DNA of 64,000 bases from Rhizaria sp. SCN 62-66. Taxonomy: Eukaryota; Rhizaria, unplaced. Positions 44,101 to 55,171 of this stretch are shown here, in pieces (position 1 is the first letter of the stretch; each line of letters starts with the position of its first letter). The notes below the pieces were generated by a model, which saw only the letters and a list, made by a program, of their open reading frames with translations, was not told the origin of the DNA and made no database searches. The stretch covers positions 28,708 to 92,707 of the forward strand of contig MEDY01000071.1 of the NCBI GenBank assembly GCA_001724265.1, written 5' to 3'. A program made the position numbers and the translations under genes.

Positions 44101-44388
44101 CGCAGAAGTGCGATTTGCTGAACTTAGCGGTTGTGGCTGCATGGGGAACGTGTCGTTGGGGCTGTCGAACTCTGGCGACGGAAGCGCAACCAGGTCCTCG
44201 TTGGAACCTAAATGCTGCTGCTGTTGCTGTTGTGTCTCAATGTGGGATGTGAGAGAAACCGCAAGGTCGTCAGGGGACAATGTGGGAATCTCGGTAGCCG
44301 TTTCTGTCTGGGCAAAAGGCGAAAGCATGTCAACGCCTCCCAAGTCGGACGGGCCAAAGCCATCCTCGTCGGACTAGGCAAACGACAT
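38119..44388 (-). CDS. WD40 beta-propeller protein with long coiled coil; TAG at codon 5
   Basis: This single exon of 2089 residues runs from ATG at 44388-44386 to TGA. The fifth codon is TAG: MSFA, TAG, then SDEDGFGPSDLGGVDMLSPF. If TAG stopped translation, the next start would be the ATG of MLSPFAQ at 44328. Residues 1 to about 1280 are Ala/Ser/Gly low complexity with polyQ and acidic patches. A propeller with WD-like repeats lies at about 1285-1620 (VWVGTRRGTVLVYR, VVTASLDFSIAVWSRDG, LLYSGGDDGVLRLWDLSTG, VWTATETGVITSWTL, VWSCGQDPRIYTWDA). The remainder, about 1660-2060, is a strongly predicted coiled coil (ERLQERVAELEGELARAA). WD40 plus coiled coil suggests a cytosolic scaffold, possibly cytoskeletal or vesicular; no specific orthologue was recognised. 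Confidence 0.82.
44374..44376 (-). other. In-frame TAG at codon 5 of the WD40 gene
   Basis: ATG TCG TTT GCC TAG is followed by an acidic, coding-like stretch in frame with the 6.2-kb ORF. Initiation at the downstream ATG is the alternative. Confidence 0.6.
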
Positions 44389-44806
44389 GGAACTATGTGC
44401 GGAAAGCTGGGCCAATGGCTCAACAGCAAGGCTCCAAGCAGAGGTGCTGAGTGCAAGAGACTTGAACGGAGGTGAAGTCTGCTATCAGTCTGTGGAGTAC
44501 ATGATGGCAATAAAGTGAAGAGATGTAAGGCCAACCATCCGTCAGTACAGGATTCATTAGAAATCAAAATGGGCTAGTGCAGATAAATATATGTACATAA
44601 AATTGCAAGGAATATCATTGCGTATATGAGGATATAACCGCAGTAACATGGTAAATCGATAGGTGACCGTGAGCAGTAGCTCACAGTCAGTCCGCGGCCT
44701 GACTTCAAGGCAGTCCCACCGTCGTCCAGTTCCAAGGAGGCCACCCTGGTCTCGAGACGCCCCCTTCGAAAGCCCTTTTGCCGCCAATTGAGAGGAATAT
44801 CGAACC
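44389..44806. other. Divergent promoter region (WD40 / secreted EGF-like)
   Basis: 418 bp between divergent starts, mixed composition. No gene supported; short minus-strand ORFs here lack coding codon use. Confidence 0.5.
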
Positions 44807-47800
44807 ATGCGTTTTTTCCTTGCTCTCCTGTTGGCCATTGTGTCGATTGGAGCTGTTGGTACGTCTCTATGTCCTTTTCCCGCGCCCCTGTACCCCCCTT
44901 TTTCGCTTGGCCCAGGGCTGCTTCACCCCAGATCAAGGGGAATCAGTCCGAGCCTTTGTGTGCCGGTGAACGGCCCTGAAGGATATTTTCAATGCCTGTC
45001 TAGGACACATCCGCGATCTATCTCGTCTCTTTGTCTCTCCCTTGCCGGATCTTTCCTCTCCGTCATGTCCTATACCCTCATTGGATAACCTCCACGATGC
45101 CCCTTCTCACCCTGTCCCTGTCCCGAACCCATCCCTCTTTATGCTCTGTGCCTGCCCTGACCTCTGCTTCGTGTATAGCCGCCGATCACCGCTACGCGGA
45201 CCTCTCGCTCCAGGAGCTTGAGGCTCTTGCTGTGGCCGAGGCAGATGCCATGGAGTCCTCTGCTGCCTTCCTCGAAGGCGCTAACGTGACTGTTCCGGCT
45301 CCTCCTGCCTCCAACGCCACTCTCCCTGTCAACGGCACCAACCCCGCGAACGTGACTAATGCCACCGTTCCTGTTGTTGCTCCTGCTGGGAACTCGACCG
45401 CCGGTGTCAACGTCACTGGCGCCGCTGCTGCTGTCACCCAGCGCCTCGAGGCCGTTAAGGCCGCTGCCTCCATCGCTGCCCGCGACAACGCCCGCAAGCA
45501 GATCATGGCCGATGCCCCCATCATCTACAAGCGCATGCTTGCCGTCGAGGACATTGAGAAGGCCAAGGGCGAGGCTGCGCTTGAGGCCGTGGACCAGATC
45601 CGCTCCGCCGCGCCTCTCGAGGGCATCCCCGTGCTTGAGGCCCGCAAGTTCGTCCGCGAGGCTGGTGCCAAGGCTGCTGAGCTCGTCGCCCAGAAGTCTG
45701 GCCTCGGCGCTGTCACCGACAAGAACAACGCCATGGCCCGCGCATCCCTTGACACCATGCGCCGCATTCTCCGTGATGCTATTGAGGCCGGTGTCCAGGC
45801 CGGTCTCAAGTCCGTCGAGTCCGAGGTTGACGTCCTTCCCAACTTTGCCACCGCCCTCAACGCGTCCGTCTCGTCGCTCCCGGCCCCCAAGCCTGTCGTG
45901 GTTGCGCCCAACGCCACCGCGAACGCTACCGGCAACGCCACCGTCGCCGTCAACGCGACTGGCCCCCGCCCCAACGGCAACGTGACTGTCCCCGTTGTTG
46001 GCAACAACACCGCGGCCCTCCCCCCTGCGCCTGCCGCCCCCGCCGCCCCTGCCGCCCCTGCTGCCCCCGCCGCCCCTGCTGCCCCTCCTGCCCCTGCTGC
46101 TCCTGCTGCCCCTGCTGCTCCTGCTGCCCCCGTGTCTCTGCTCGAGCTCGAGGCCGGCGTCGACGTGGCCGCCTACATCGCTCTCGAGGCTGAGCTCGCG
46201 CTCGGCTTCGGCATCGACATCGACGCCATGCAGCTCGCTGAGATGGACGCCAGCCTCGACCACGAGGCCGTCGCCGAGGCCCAGGCCGCCGTCGACGCCG
46301 AGGCTGAGGCGGAGGTCGACGCTGAGGCCGAGGCCGAGGCCGAGGCTGAGGCTGAGGCCGAGGCTGAGGCTGAGGCTGCGGCTGAGCTCGACGCCGAGCT
46401 TGACGCCGAGGTCGATGCTGAGGTTGATGTCGAGGCTGAGGCCGACGCCGAGATCGAGGCTGAGGTCGAGGCCGCTGCTGAGGCTGACGCCGAGGCCGAG
46501 GTCGACGCTGAGGCTGAGGCTGAGGCTGAGGCTGAGGTCGACGCTGAGGTCGAGGCTGAGACCGAGGTCGAGGGTGACCCCGTGATCGGCGACTCGCCCA
46601 ACACTGCCGTCAATGACGCCGAGCGCCGTCTCAAGATCGTCCAGTGGCTCAACGCCGCCGCCGCTGCCCCCGCGAACCAGAAGCTGTGGAACCAGTACGC
46701 CGACGACAAAGGTGACTCGTACTACGCCAACACCATCACCATGGAGGTGACCTGGCGCGCGCCCTCAGAGGCCGACAAGCTCAAGCTTGCCCGCGACTTT
46801 TCCTCCGAGTCCGACGTCCCCAGTGCGTGGGGCGCGTGGAAGAACAACTTCATCACGGCCGTCGACCACGACCTCCTGAAGAAGCCCCGCGACTGGTGCA
46901 ACCCCAACCTGTGCAAGAACGGCGTGCCCTGCGTCAACGGCAAGTGCCAGTGCGGCCTGATGTTCGAGGGTGACATGTGTGAGCGCCCCTCCGCGCTTGC
47001 CCGTGACCTCCGCTTCAAGCAGGCTCTCGAGAGTGAGGTACTTTAAACAAACATACTGCTCCTTAGGTCTGGATGGAATGGAATGAGTTGTGCTGATTTG
47101 CTTATAATACTGTGTTGATGTTGTGAGATATATGAACCGAAAATCAAAAGAAAATAACTGTGGAAGCACAGGCAACAACTTGGTATTGTATGTGTCCCTG
47201 AAGTTGTGTATTCTGTGTGTGTCTGGTCTCGGGGTAGTAGCGTACGTCGTCTGTTGTTGTGAGTCAGTCTGAAGTTGCTTGATCGCGCGGTGGTGGTGTG
47301 TGAGTGTTGTGGTGCACCACTGTCACTGCGTACTTACTACTGTCACCTGCGTCATCAAGCAAACGCAGCTCTCCACCACATGCAGACGCGGAGCTCTAGT
47401 CCTATCCGCACCCACGTAATACACACTTGGAACACATTTGAACAAGTACAAAGTATCACTATTAACTTACCGGTTGTCTAAATATTCACTCACAAATCAC
47501 TGTCTTGCCTTCCTTGACTTCGCTTTTTCTCTCTGCTTAGGGTGCTGACCCTTCCGAGCGTCTCGCCCGCGAGGCCGCTGTCGCCAAGGCCGCTGCCGAC
47601 GCCGACCTCAAGGCGCGCACTCTGCCCACCTCTGAGAACGACGAGCCCCAGTTCGCGATCGCCGCCGAGGGCTCCTACATTGCGCAGTCGCTTGTCGACA
47701 CCGAGACCGGCTACGTGAACCCCAAGGCCAAGATCGAGGGCCCCGTGTCTGCGTCCAAGTACACTCCCAACGTGGCCCGCTACGTTGACCACATGCTGAT

Positions 47801-48080
47801 GCACAACGCCCCGCACCAGAACCTGCCCTCTGCGCCCTCGCAGCTGCGCAAGGCGATGGCCACCACCCGCGAGGCCTTCGTCGCCAGCCATAAGGTCCGC
47901 TCCTTCATGGACAAGAACGGCCCCGCCACGCTCCCCAGCGTCAATAAGACGCACATCGAGCTCTACGTCGCCCCCAAGCCCGTCGTCGCGGTTCCCGCCG
48001 CGCTCAACTACACGCGTGACATCATGAACAAGGAGCCCACCGTCCAGCCTGAGCCCGTGGTTGTCACCTCGCTCGTCTAA
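44807..48080 (+). CDS. Secreted acidic glycoprotein with WW-like and EGF-like modules
   Basis: Three exons, 44807-44858, 45179-47037 and 47541-48080, give 816 residues and TAA; donors are GTACGT and GTACTT, acceptors TATAG and CTTAG. Exon 1 encodes the signal peptide RFFLALLLAIVSIGAV. The next part has many N-glycosylation sequons (NVT, NAT, NGT, NST). A PAAPAAP hinge is followed by VSLLELEAGVDVAAY and a Glu/Ala/Asp-rich tract (EAEAEAEAE, about 46270-46570). A WW-like segment follows (LWNQYADDKGDSYYANT, then TWRAPSEADK), and an EGF-like six-Cys module (CNPNLCKNGVPCVNGKCQCG ending in GDMC). It is probably extracellular or surface exposed. If intron 2 is retained, the protein ends VL soon after exon 2, so a shorter isoform is conceivable. 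The acidic tract and LE motif resemble those in the M16 protease tail. Confidence 0.85.
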
Positions 48081-48339
48081 ATATCGTGCGCCGGACTTTG
48101 ATGATGGTGATTTGGTTGGAGGAACTGTGTCTTGAGACCGAAGACGTGTGCGTTTGCGAAAGTGAACGTGCACTGTACAAATTGCATGCTAGCAGCGAGT
48201 TTATACACCACTGCCGTAATACACATTGATTCAAAAACGAAATCTGCCTTATATATTGTATTGCACAGAGACGTTTATAAAAGTTTTAAATTGATATTCG
48301 TCGTGCGGTTGTGGCTAAAACTGTTTCTGTTGTTTCCTG

Positions 48340-50699
48340 TCACACCGGCTCTTGCACCCGACGCCGCGCCTCCGCCGCTGCCCGCGCACGCACACACGTG
48401 AGACACTGGGGCCGCAGCTCAGCCAGCGTACCGGCATCATCTGCCCCTGTCTCAGCCTCTGTTGTCGCCGTCGAATGGTGGCGCTCAAAGCTCGAGTGGC
48501 GGCTGTAGTCACAGTTGTTGCAGTAGTTGCTGTGAGACCTGCGGTAGCGGCAACTGTTCTAGCTGGTGCTGTTGGGAAGTGAGTGCCGTGACGGAGCTGA
48601 GTGGGCAGCTGGCGACGGTGACTGATGCTGCTGCTGATCGAGGAACTTGACCGTATTGTTGCTGTCGTTGCGAGCGTCAGGGCCCAGTGGTGGTTTACTG
48701 GAGATCGTGGCAGCATGTTGCTTCTGTGTGGGTACCGGTGTAAGTGGAGCAGCTGATGTCACCCGAGCATCCGTGAACACATTTGCATCTGGATGCTGTG
48801 CTTCTGCCACTGTCAGTACTGCTGCTGCTGCCTTGGCCAGTGGCACATTTGCACTGGTCTCCGTCGTCTTGGTCTTTGGCGTCGTCACTGCTCCCGGTGC
48901 CGTCGTCGGCTCCGATGAGGTCGGTGCTATCATCGTAGCTGATGTTGTTGTTGCAGCAACTACTGCCAGAGCTCGTGTATGTACGAGAGGAACCTTGGCA
49001 ACAGTTCGCGGCTTGGCCTCAGCTACCAGCGGCGGTGGCCGAACCCATGCGTAAGGCGCCACGACGGTCCAGCTTCCTGCAGCCAGTTGAGCGACACCGT
49101 GGCCAGAGTGCAGCGTCCTCTCCGCCGCTGCTGCGCCTCTTGCTGTCATGGTCTTCGTGGTTGCTGCTGTGGCTTGATTCGCGCCGACAGCGTAACCATC
49201 CCTGGCACCAGCAACAACGGTGAGCAGCAAGGGCATGGACACGGCAGCGGCAGCGACATCGAGTCGACTCACACCGGTGCGGCTGCCTCCACTGCCAAAG
49301 CTAGTCGCAGCACTTGTGACAGCAATCGTCGCCCGCGCTGCCCCTTTTCTTTGAGGAACTCTGGCTGAAACAGCTGCAGCCGCGCTATTGATAACGCGGT
49401 CAGCTTTTGTTGCGTCATGTGAGGCGGCAGCAGACAGCACTAGCGGTGAGACTCCTCCAGGCTCCGGCGCCGTCGTGATCTGTGCCGTGGCATAACTCAG
49501 CACGCCTGTGTTGTTAGTGTTTGTGGCTGTACTGCTGATCTTGTCGCAGGGCAGCGCATCAGGCTGGGTGGTAAGCACTGGAAACGCAGAGCGCGCGTTG
49601 CGCAATGCAAGGGGTGGTCGCAGCTTACTGACATTGGCACTGGTGCAACTCGCAAACACTCGAGCGTTAGCCGTTCCTGCACTAGTTTGTATCGCAGTAG
49701 TGTTGTTTGACACAAGTGAGACATCGCTGCTACCCGCTGCTCTCGTCAAAGTATCGGACGCGGCAACGTCTTGAGCCGAGGAGACTGCAGTGGGGGCAGT
49801 GAGGGTGAGAGTGATCGTGGCAGACGTCGGCAGATGAGAGATTGGAACACGCTTGACGCGCTTATGCTTGCAAGAGGCAACAAGGACGTCAGGGTTAAAA
49901 ACTCTTGACGGCTACTGTGGCGGCGACAGCGTGGCTCCAGAGTCGGAGTCGCCAGAGACAGCAGAGATGTCAGTCTCATGCTGCGCTGTGTTGCCGCAAT
50001 CGTTATCGTCGTCACTCTCGCGCCAGGGAACATGCAAAACAGCACAATCAAGCGCAAACTTAACAGCCCATGCGTCCACAGGTGGACTCAGACTGTCTTG
50101 CAGCTTTGCATCATCACGGAACACAACTGGCGTGCCCTCATGATCGCGCGATGTCTGGAGCTTATCAACACCCCGTGACACGGTGCCTAGAGGCATTGTG
50201 CTCGGAAATGCACCCTGTAAATCAATGCAATAACAAGAAATTCATTCGTAAGCGTTGTTTATGGATCATTGAGATGATGTACAAGCCTGTTTAAGCGATG
50301 AAGTAGCGTACCATCGTGATGTGGGAAGGCTTGGATCCACGCGAGTGACCGTTGAGATATGCGGCCTCAACCGAAACGCTACAAAAGTATAGATTTGTGT
50401 AAATGTAAGATATAGCAACAAAAATTAGAGTTAGCAACTGATATCTTTAATGACGGACTAATTAAAGCATGGCACTCCTTGGTCTTCGAGACACTTATTC
50501 AAGTCACTTCACCACAAATATAATCACAGTCGGCCTAGCTGCTGTAGCAAGGGCGAAACAGCCTCAGATACAGCTGATTAAACAAGACAGCATCAGTATA
50601 ACTCATGTCTGCAAATTGTTTAACTACATGCTCCCAAATCTCTTCTCCTGTGTGCGTGAATTCCTCAAATGCCACGAAGATCCCGACGATCTCACACAT
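48340..50699 (-). CDS. Unknown Ala/Thr/Ser-rich protein with two in-frame TAGs and C-terminal Cys pairs
   Basis: The main exon, 50214-48340, is one frame of 625 codons ending in TGA, interrupted only by TAG at 49914-49912 and 48561-48559. Before the first TAG it reads ALDCAVLHVPWRES and an acidic stretch. Between the TAGs it is rich in Ala/Thr/Ser/Val. After the second it ends with SHSNYCNNCDYSRHSSFERH and LRPQCLTCVRARAAAEARRR. The two CxxC pairs could bind zinc, which is inference. A 67-bp exon (50378-50312) joins it in phase with donor GTACGC and acceptor TTTACAG. A first exon at 50699-50572 starting MCEIVGIFVAFEEF would fit in phase, but its donor GTATCT is atypical, so the start is uncertain. 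No family was recognised. The frame continuity across both TAGs would be unlikely by chance. Confidence 0.6.
48559..48561 (-). other. In-frame TAG (second) in the unknown gene
   Basis: TAG between SLPNSTS and NSCRYRRS. A Cys/His-rich C-terminus of about 70 codons follows to TGA. Confidence 0.7.
49912..49914 (-). other. In-frame TAG (first) in the unknown gene
   Basis: TAG between ATLSPPQ and PSRVFNPDVLVASC. About 450 further codons are open except for the second TAG. Confidence 0.75.
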
Positions 50700-51340
50700 A
50701 ATATTGCAATTATATCCATGCCCGCAAAGCCGCCAACGGCGTTGCAAACGGCATTAGATTAAAACAATATAGTTGTAAGGTATATCGTAAGGATAAAAAC
50801 GTCTGAGAGGGCTTTATGTTAGTAGAGCTTGTTTAGTGATGAAAGCGACCCCTCCCTTTAGCTCCCGGTCAGTCGACTCAAAAAACCTCGTCACCACCTG
50901 CCGAAGAACCTCCTTTGTAAAAACGGGGTTTGTGGTTCTTCTCTCCATGAAAAGGCGAATCGGTTTATCAATTCTGCGTTTATATGACTCTTTAGTACTT
51001 CATTACAAATCCGGATGTGCCAGATGGCGACGTCTCGTGTGGTATTGACTCAGTCAAGTCAAGTTGATAGGAAGCGACGACTCCGACGACCCGCTCTCGT
51101 TTCAAGAGTCATTTTCATCATATTACCGTAATTGAAACGAAACAAGTCATGAAGCGCAATATTGCCGGACTGGCGAGGTGCTGAGATTTGATTATGATGG
51201 TGCTGTTTTACCGACAACTGCAACTTTTTTTTGTTGTTTCCCATCCGAACCTCTCGTAACGCTCCTACCCTTCTCATACCCCTTTACCCTTCTCACGCGC
51301 AACATGCTCGTATAAACCCTTTTGTTTAGACTCGAGGCTA
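50700..51340. other. Divergent promoter region
   Basis: AT-rich DNA between the unknown minus-strand gene and the phosphodiesterase gene. CAAAAAACCTC near 50880 recurs near 58890. Nothing else seen. Confidence 0.5.
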
Positions 51341-54300
51341 ATGCGGTTCATTACCAGCGTTCTCCTCGCCGTCGTGGCATGCTGGGCCGTCGCTGCACAG
51401 GCGTCTGCGGCGTCCCGTGGCGTCTCCCCCATGGCCAAGACGCTCCTCGCCCACTTGGTCACCGAGCTCGAGGACACCAATTCCGGTGCCGCCGCGTCCT
51501 CTCTGAGCAGCGAGGGTCACAACAGCGCGCGTTTGTCCGACTACTCGACTCCGTTCGCGTCGCTCGACCGCTCGCAGAGCCTCAACTCGCGCGCGTCGGG
51601 CGTGTATCGCTCTCACGAGCGCCTCTTCGTCGAGATCTTCTCCGCCGCCCAGCGCTACCACAGCGAGGGCGAGGAGGTCGACGCCGAGGTCCTTTCGCTG
51701 CACGAGAAGCTGTACGACTTCAAAGACGCCCTCGCGCGCGAGATCAGCCCCCGTGACGCGTCCTACACAGCCACCCCCGAGGGCGCGGCCGCCTTCCTCA
51801 AGTCCTACCTGGCCCTCACCTCCGGCGAGGACCGCGCGTCCCCCGCCGCGGTCGCGGCCGCCGAGCGCCTGTTGGCGCAGGTCAAGACGGTGCTGCCACC
51901 GCCCGCCGAGGTGCACGCGCGCCGCCTCGCGGCCCGCAAGCTGACGCTGGATCCCGCGCACCCGTCGCACGTGCAGCTGCTCTCGGCAACCGCGGGCCTC
52001 CGCGCCTTCGCGGCAGACGGCTCGCTGCAGCCGTTGGCGAGCTTCGCCGCCGAGGACCAGCGCGCGCTGCTGGGCTGGATTGTGGCGGGCGAGCCTGCGA
52101 CGTTCGCGTGTCAGCAGTGCAAGGACATGGTGCGCGCGATCCGCGACATCGCGAGTGTGCTGGCGCCCGAGCACGTGGTCAAGCTCGTCAAGCCCATCTG
52201 CGCCACGGCCGCGCACTGGCTCGTCCCGCTGATCCCGCGCGAGACGTGCGACCCCGCGGTCGAGGGCGAGTGCACCATGTTCTGCGAGGGCATGCTCGAG
52301 TCCTGGGGCCCCAGCGTGACCGAGCTCATCATCGGCATCCTGGCCGACCCGCGCAAGCGCTGCCACCAGCTCAAGGTGTGCCCCGCGCCCGACGAGGACC
52401 CCGTGCCGCAGCCGACGTTCCCGGCCACGATTGTCGAGTCCGCCGGCGCGTCCGCGGCCCACGGGTCCTCGCGCATCCTCCAGTTCTCCGACGTCCACCT
52501 GGACGAGTTCTATGAGGTCGGCTCGCGCGCCGAGTGCAAGATGCCCGTCTGCTGCCGCGGCCCCGCGCCCGCGGGCACGGGCACTGCGGGCACCTTTGGC
52601 CACTTCAACTGCGACGCGCCCGACGTGCTGATTAAGTCGTGCTTCTCGCAGATCCCGCTGACCAACGTGAGCCACGTCGTCTTCACCGGCGACTCACCCG
52701 CTCACGACCTCTGGATGCAGACCAAGGAGGGCAACATCGGCGTCATCACGCGCGTCACCGACTGGGCAGTCGAGGCCGTCAAGCTCGCCACGCACGTCCA
52801 GCGCACGGGCGCAACCATCCTCCCGCCGGTCCCCGCGGCCGCGCGGTACGGCCGCTCCGTCGGCTCCGAACGTGCGCCGCAGTGCCCGCGCAACGCCGCC
52901 GCGCTCGACATGTGGACCGCGCTTTTCACCGCGCCCTCCGCCGTCAAGCACACCAAAGCCAACTCCGGCTCCGACGCCGGCGCCGAGATCGACGCCGCCG
53001 TGCGCTCGGCCGCGGCATCTGCCCGCCTGGCTGCTCTGTCGATCGCGCCCGAGGACAACTCGCTCGCGGCCGCCATCAACGCAGGCGTGCGCTACTGGCC
53101 CGTGCTGGGCAACCACGCCGCGGCGCCCGTCGACCAGTACGGCGGCCCCGCCAAGGACCACTGGCTCTACGGCGCCGTGGGCCGCAACTGGGCGCGCTTC
53201 CTGCCGCCCTCGGCCGTGGCATCGTTCGTCTACGGCGGCTACTATACTGCCGTCATGGAGCCCGGGCTGCACGTCATCGGGCTGCAGACCAACTACTACG
53301 ATCCAGTGAACCTGTACCTGCTGTACGCCGAACACCCCGACCTGGGCGGGCAGCTGGGCTGGCTCGAGTTCGTGCTCGCGCAGATCGAGGCTAAGGGCGA
53401 GAAGGCGCTCATCATCGGCCACGAGCCCGTGTCGACGTGGGCCAAGGGCTACTGGCCCACACGCTACCTGGACATCATCACGCGCTACGCCGGCTCCATC
53501 TCGGCCACGCTCTTCGGCCACGTTCACTCGGACCACTTCCACGTCGTGTCGAAGCAGTCGGTGGCCGAGGCCGCGGCCACGCGCTCCCCGCTCTCGGACC
53601 TTGCGGCCCGCACCGTGACCGCCGCGGCGCGCACACTCTTCGCCGCCGACCCCGCCGCGGCCGCCAAGACGGCCGGCTGCCCCGCCACCAAGGCCCTGAT
53701 GAGCGCCTCTAACGTGGACCGCATCGCGCAGTCGCTGTCCGCGCCCGCGGTGGGCCCCGTGTCGGCGCCCGTGGACCCGGCGTCGCTGACCCCGGTCGCA
53801 GTCGAGTACATCCCCAGCTCCGTGTCCCCCATCGGCGAGTCCACCAACCCGTCGTTCCGCGTCTACGTCATGAATCCGCAGACCAAGGGCTTCACCGACT
53901 ACGAGCAGTACCGCGCCGACCTGCTTAAGGCCAACGCGCGCGGCGTCATGACCTGGGAGAAGGTCCACATCGCCTCGCAGGAGTACGGTCTCAAGGACCT
54001 CTCGCCTCAGTACGTTTTAACCATCGTATCGCAATTTCTCTCTCTGATCACAGCATCAAAACATTAGCCTCAAATCACCACCTTCTGACATTCTATCATC
54101 ATATCTCTGCCAACGTTTGTTGTTTTTTCTCTCTTTATTGCTGCGCTCTCGTGCAGGGAGATGCACCGCATTGCGCTGCGCGTGACGCAGGATGACGCGC
54201 TGTTCCGCACTGTCGTCGACAACTACTACGGCGGCACCAACAAGACGCGCACGGGCGACCGCCTGGACAAGCGCGCCATGGGCTGCTACCTGGCCACGGC

Positions 54301-54346
54301 CACCGCGGCCGGCAAGGCCTCTTGCGTCGAGTACTTCAAGCAGTAA
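51341..54346 (+). CDS. Secreted acid-sphingomyelinase-like phosphodiesterase with saposin B domain
   Basis: Two exons, 51341-54009 and 54157-54346 (donor GTACGT, acceptor GTGCAG), give 952 residues and TAA. The signal peptide is RFITSVLLAVVACWAVAAQA. A saposin B domain with paired Cys lies near residues 250-345 (FACQQCKDMVRAIRDIASVL, then CTMFCEGMLESWG and CHQLKVCP). The binuclear metallophosphatase core follows with all ligands: D384-x-H386 (FSDVHLDEF), GD451 (FTGDSPAHD), GN591-H592, H694 (IIGHEP) and H727-x-H729 (FGHVH). Family members hydrolyse sphingomyelin or related phosphodiesters in lysosomes or outside the cell. The GNH motif is followed by Ala where animal enzymes have Glu. The protein is about 320 residues longer than human SMPD1, mainly through Ala-rich inserts and N-terminal sequence. 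Substrate is not proven. Confidence 0.92.
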
Positions 54347-55171
54347 AAGCGCGACACAAAGTAACGGTAACATATTCTGGAGATGCTAAATCTCATATTT
54401 TTATTAAGTCATTTCTTTGTCTCAAATCATCACCGTAACGCGATGGTTGTTGTTACACTGTATTGTTTGTCACACTTCTGCCGTGAACAACATCAACCTT
54501 GTTCAGCTTCCTTGTGTGTTGCTACGCTACTAGTATGTCTTTTCGCGGTGGCGCAGAGACTTGCGAATGCCTCTTATAATACAATGTATACACTTTGTTG
54601 TGTAAATTTGTACAAAATTGCCTGATATTCCGTCGACTTAATCTGACAAGCATCCTAGGCAGGTTTCTCTGCACTGTAATTCTGAAAATGTAAAAAATAT
54701 CGGTGGAATGACGCTATTGGCAAAATAATTTTGAATATAACAAGCAACATGGTATTTCATGTTAAAATTCTTTGTTTGTTTTTCGCCCAAGTCATGTTTT
54801 CAAAATGTATCAATCGTTTATGTTTTTGTGCAACTTTAAGAAAATGAGCTCATTTCGGGCGATCGATATTTTTTGAGTGAAAAAGATTCTGCAAAAGTGG
54901 GAAAATTCTGCGATATTATAAATACACTTCGTGTTGATGATGCGCATTCATCGCAGTTATTTCAAAATGGAGCTCCACTCAGCATTAAGTCGAGACGTCA
55001 CAGAAACGCACTTAAAAATATAATCAGGGAACTGTGCTTGTATTCAGCGTCAAAGAACACTCCTGGCCATTCTCTGACCACTCAACCTCGCAACAAAGCA
55101 CATCAAAGCTGCGTTATCGACATGTTGGCTTAATTATTCACGTGTACACATGTATCTCCATCTCTCACAGC
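54347..55171. other. AT-rich intergenic region between convergent genes
   Basis: 825 bp of strongly AT-rich DNA hold the 3' flanks of the phosphodiesterase and the next minus-strand gene. No ORF with coding codon use and no RNA gene is visible. Confidence 0.6.

Noticed and set aside
55000-55140. Short ORFs in the AT-rich spacer after the phosphodiesterase
   Set aside because: Composition and codon use are intergenic, with no start context or motif.
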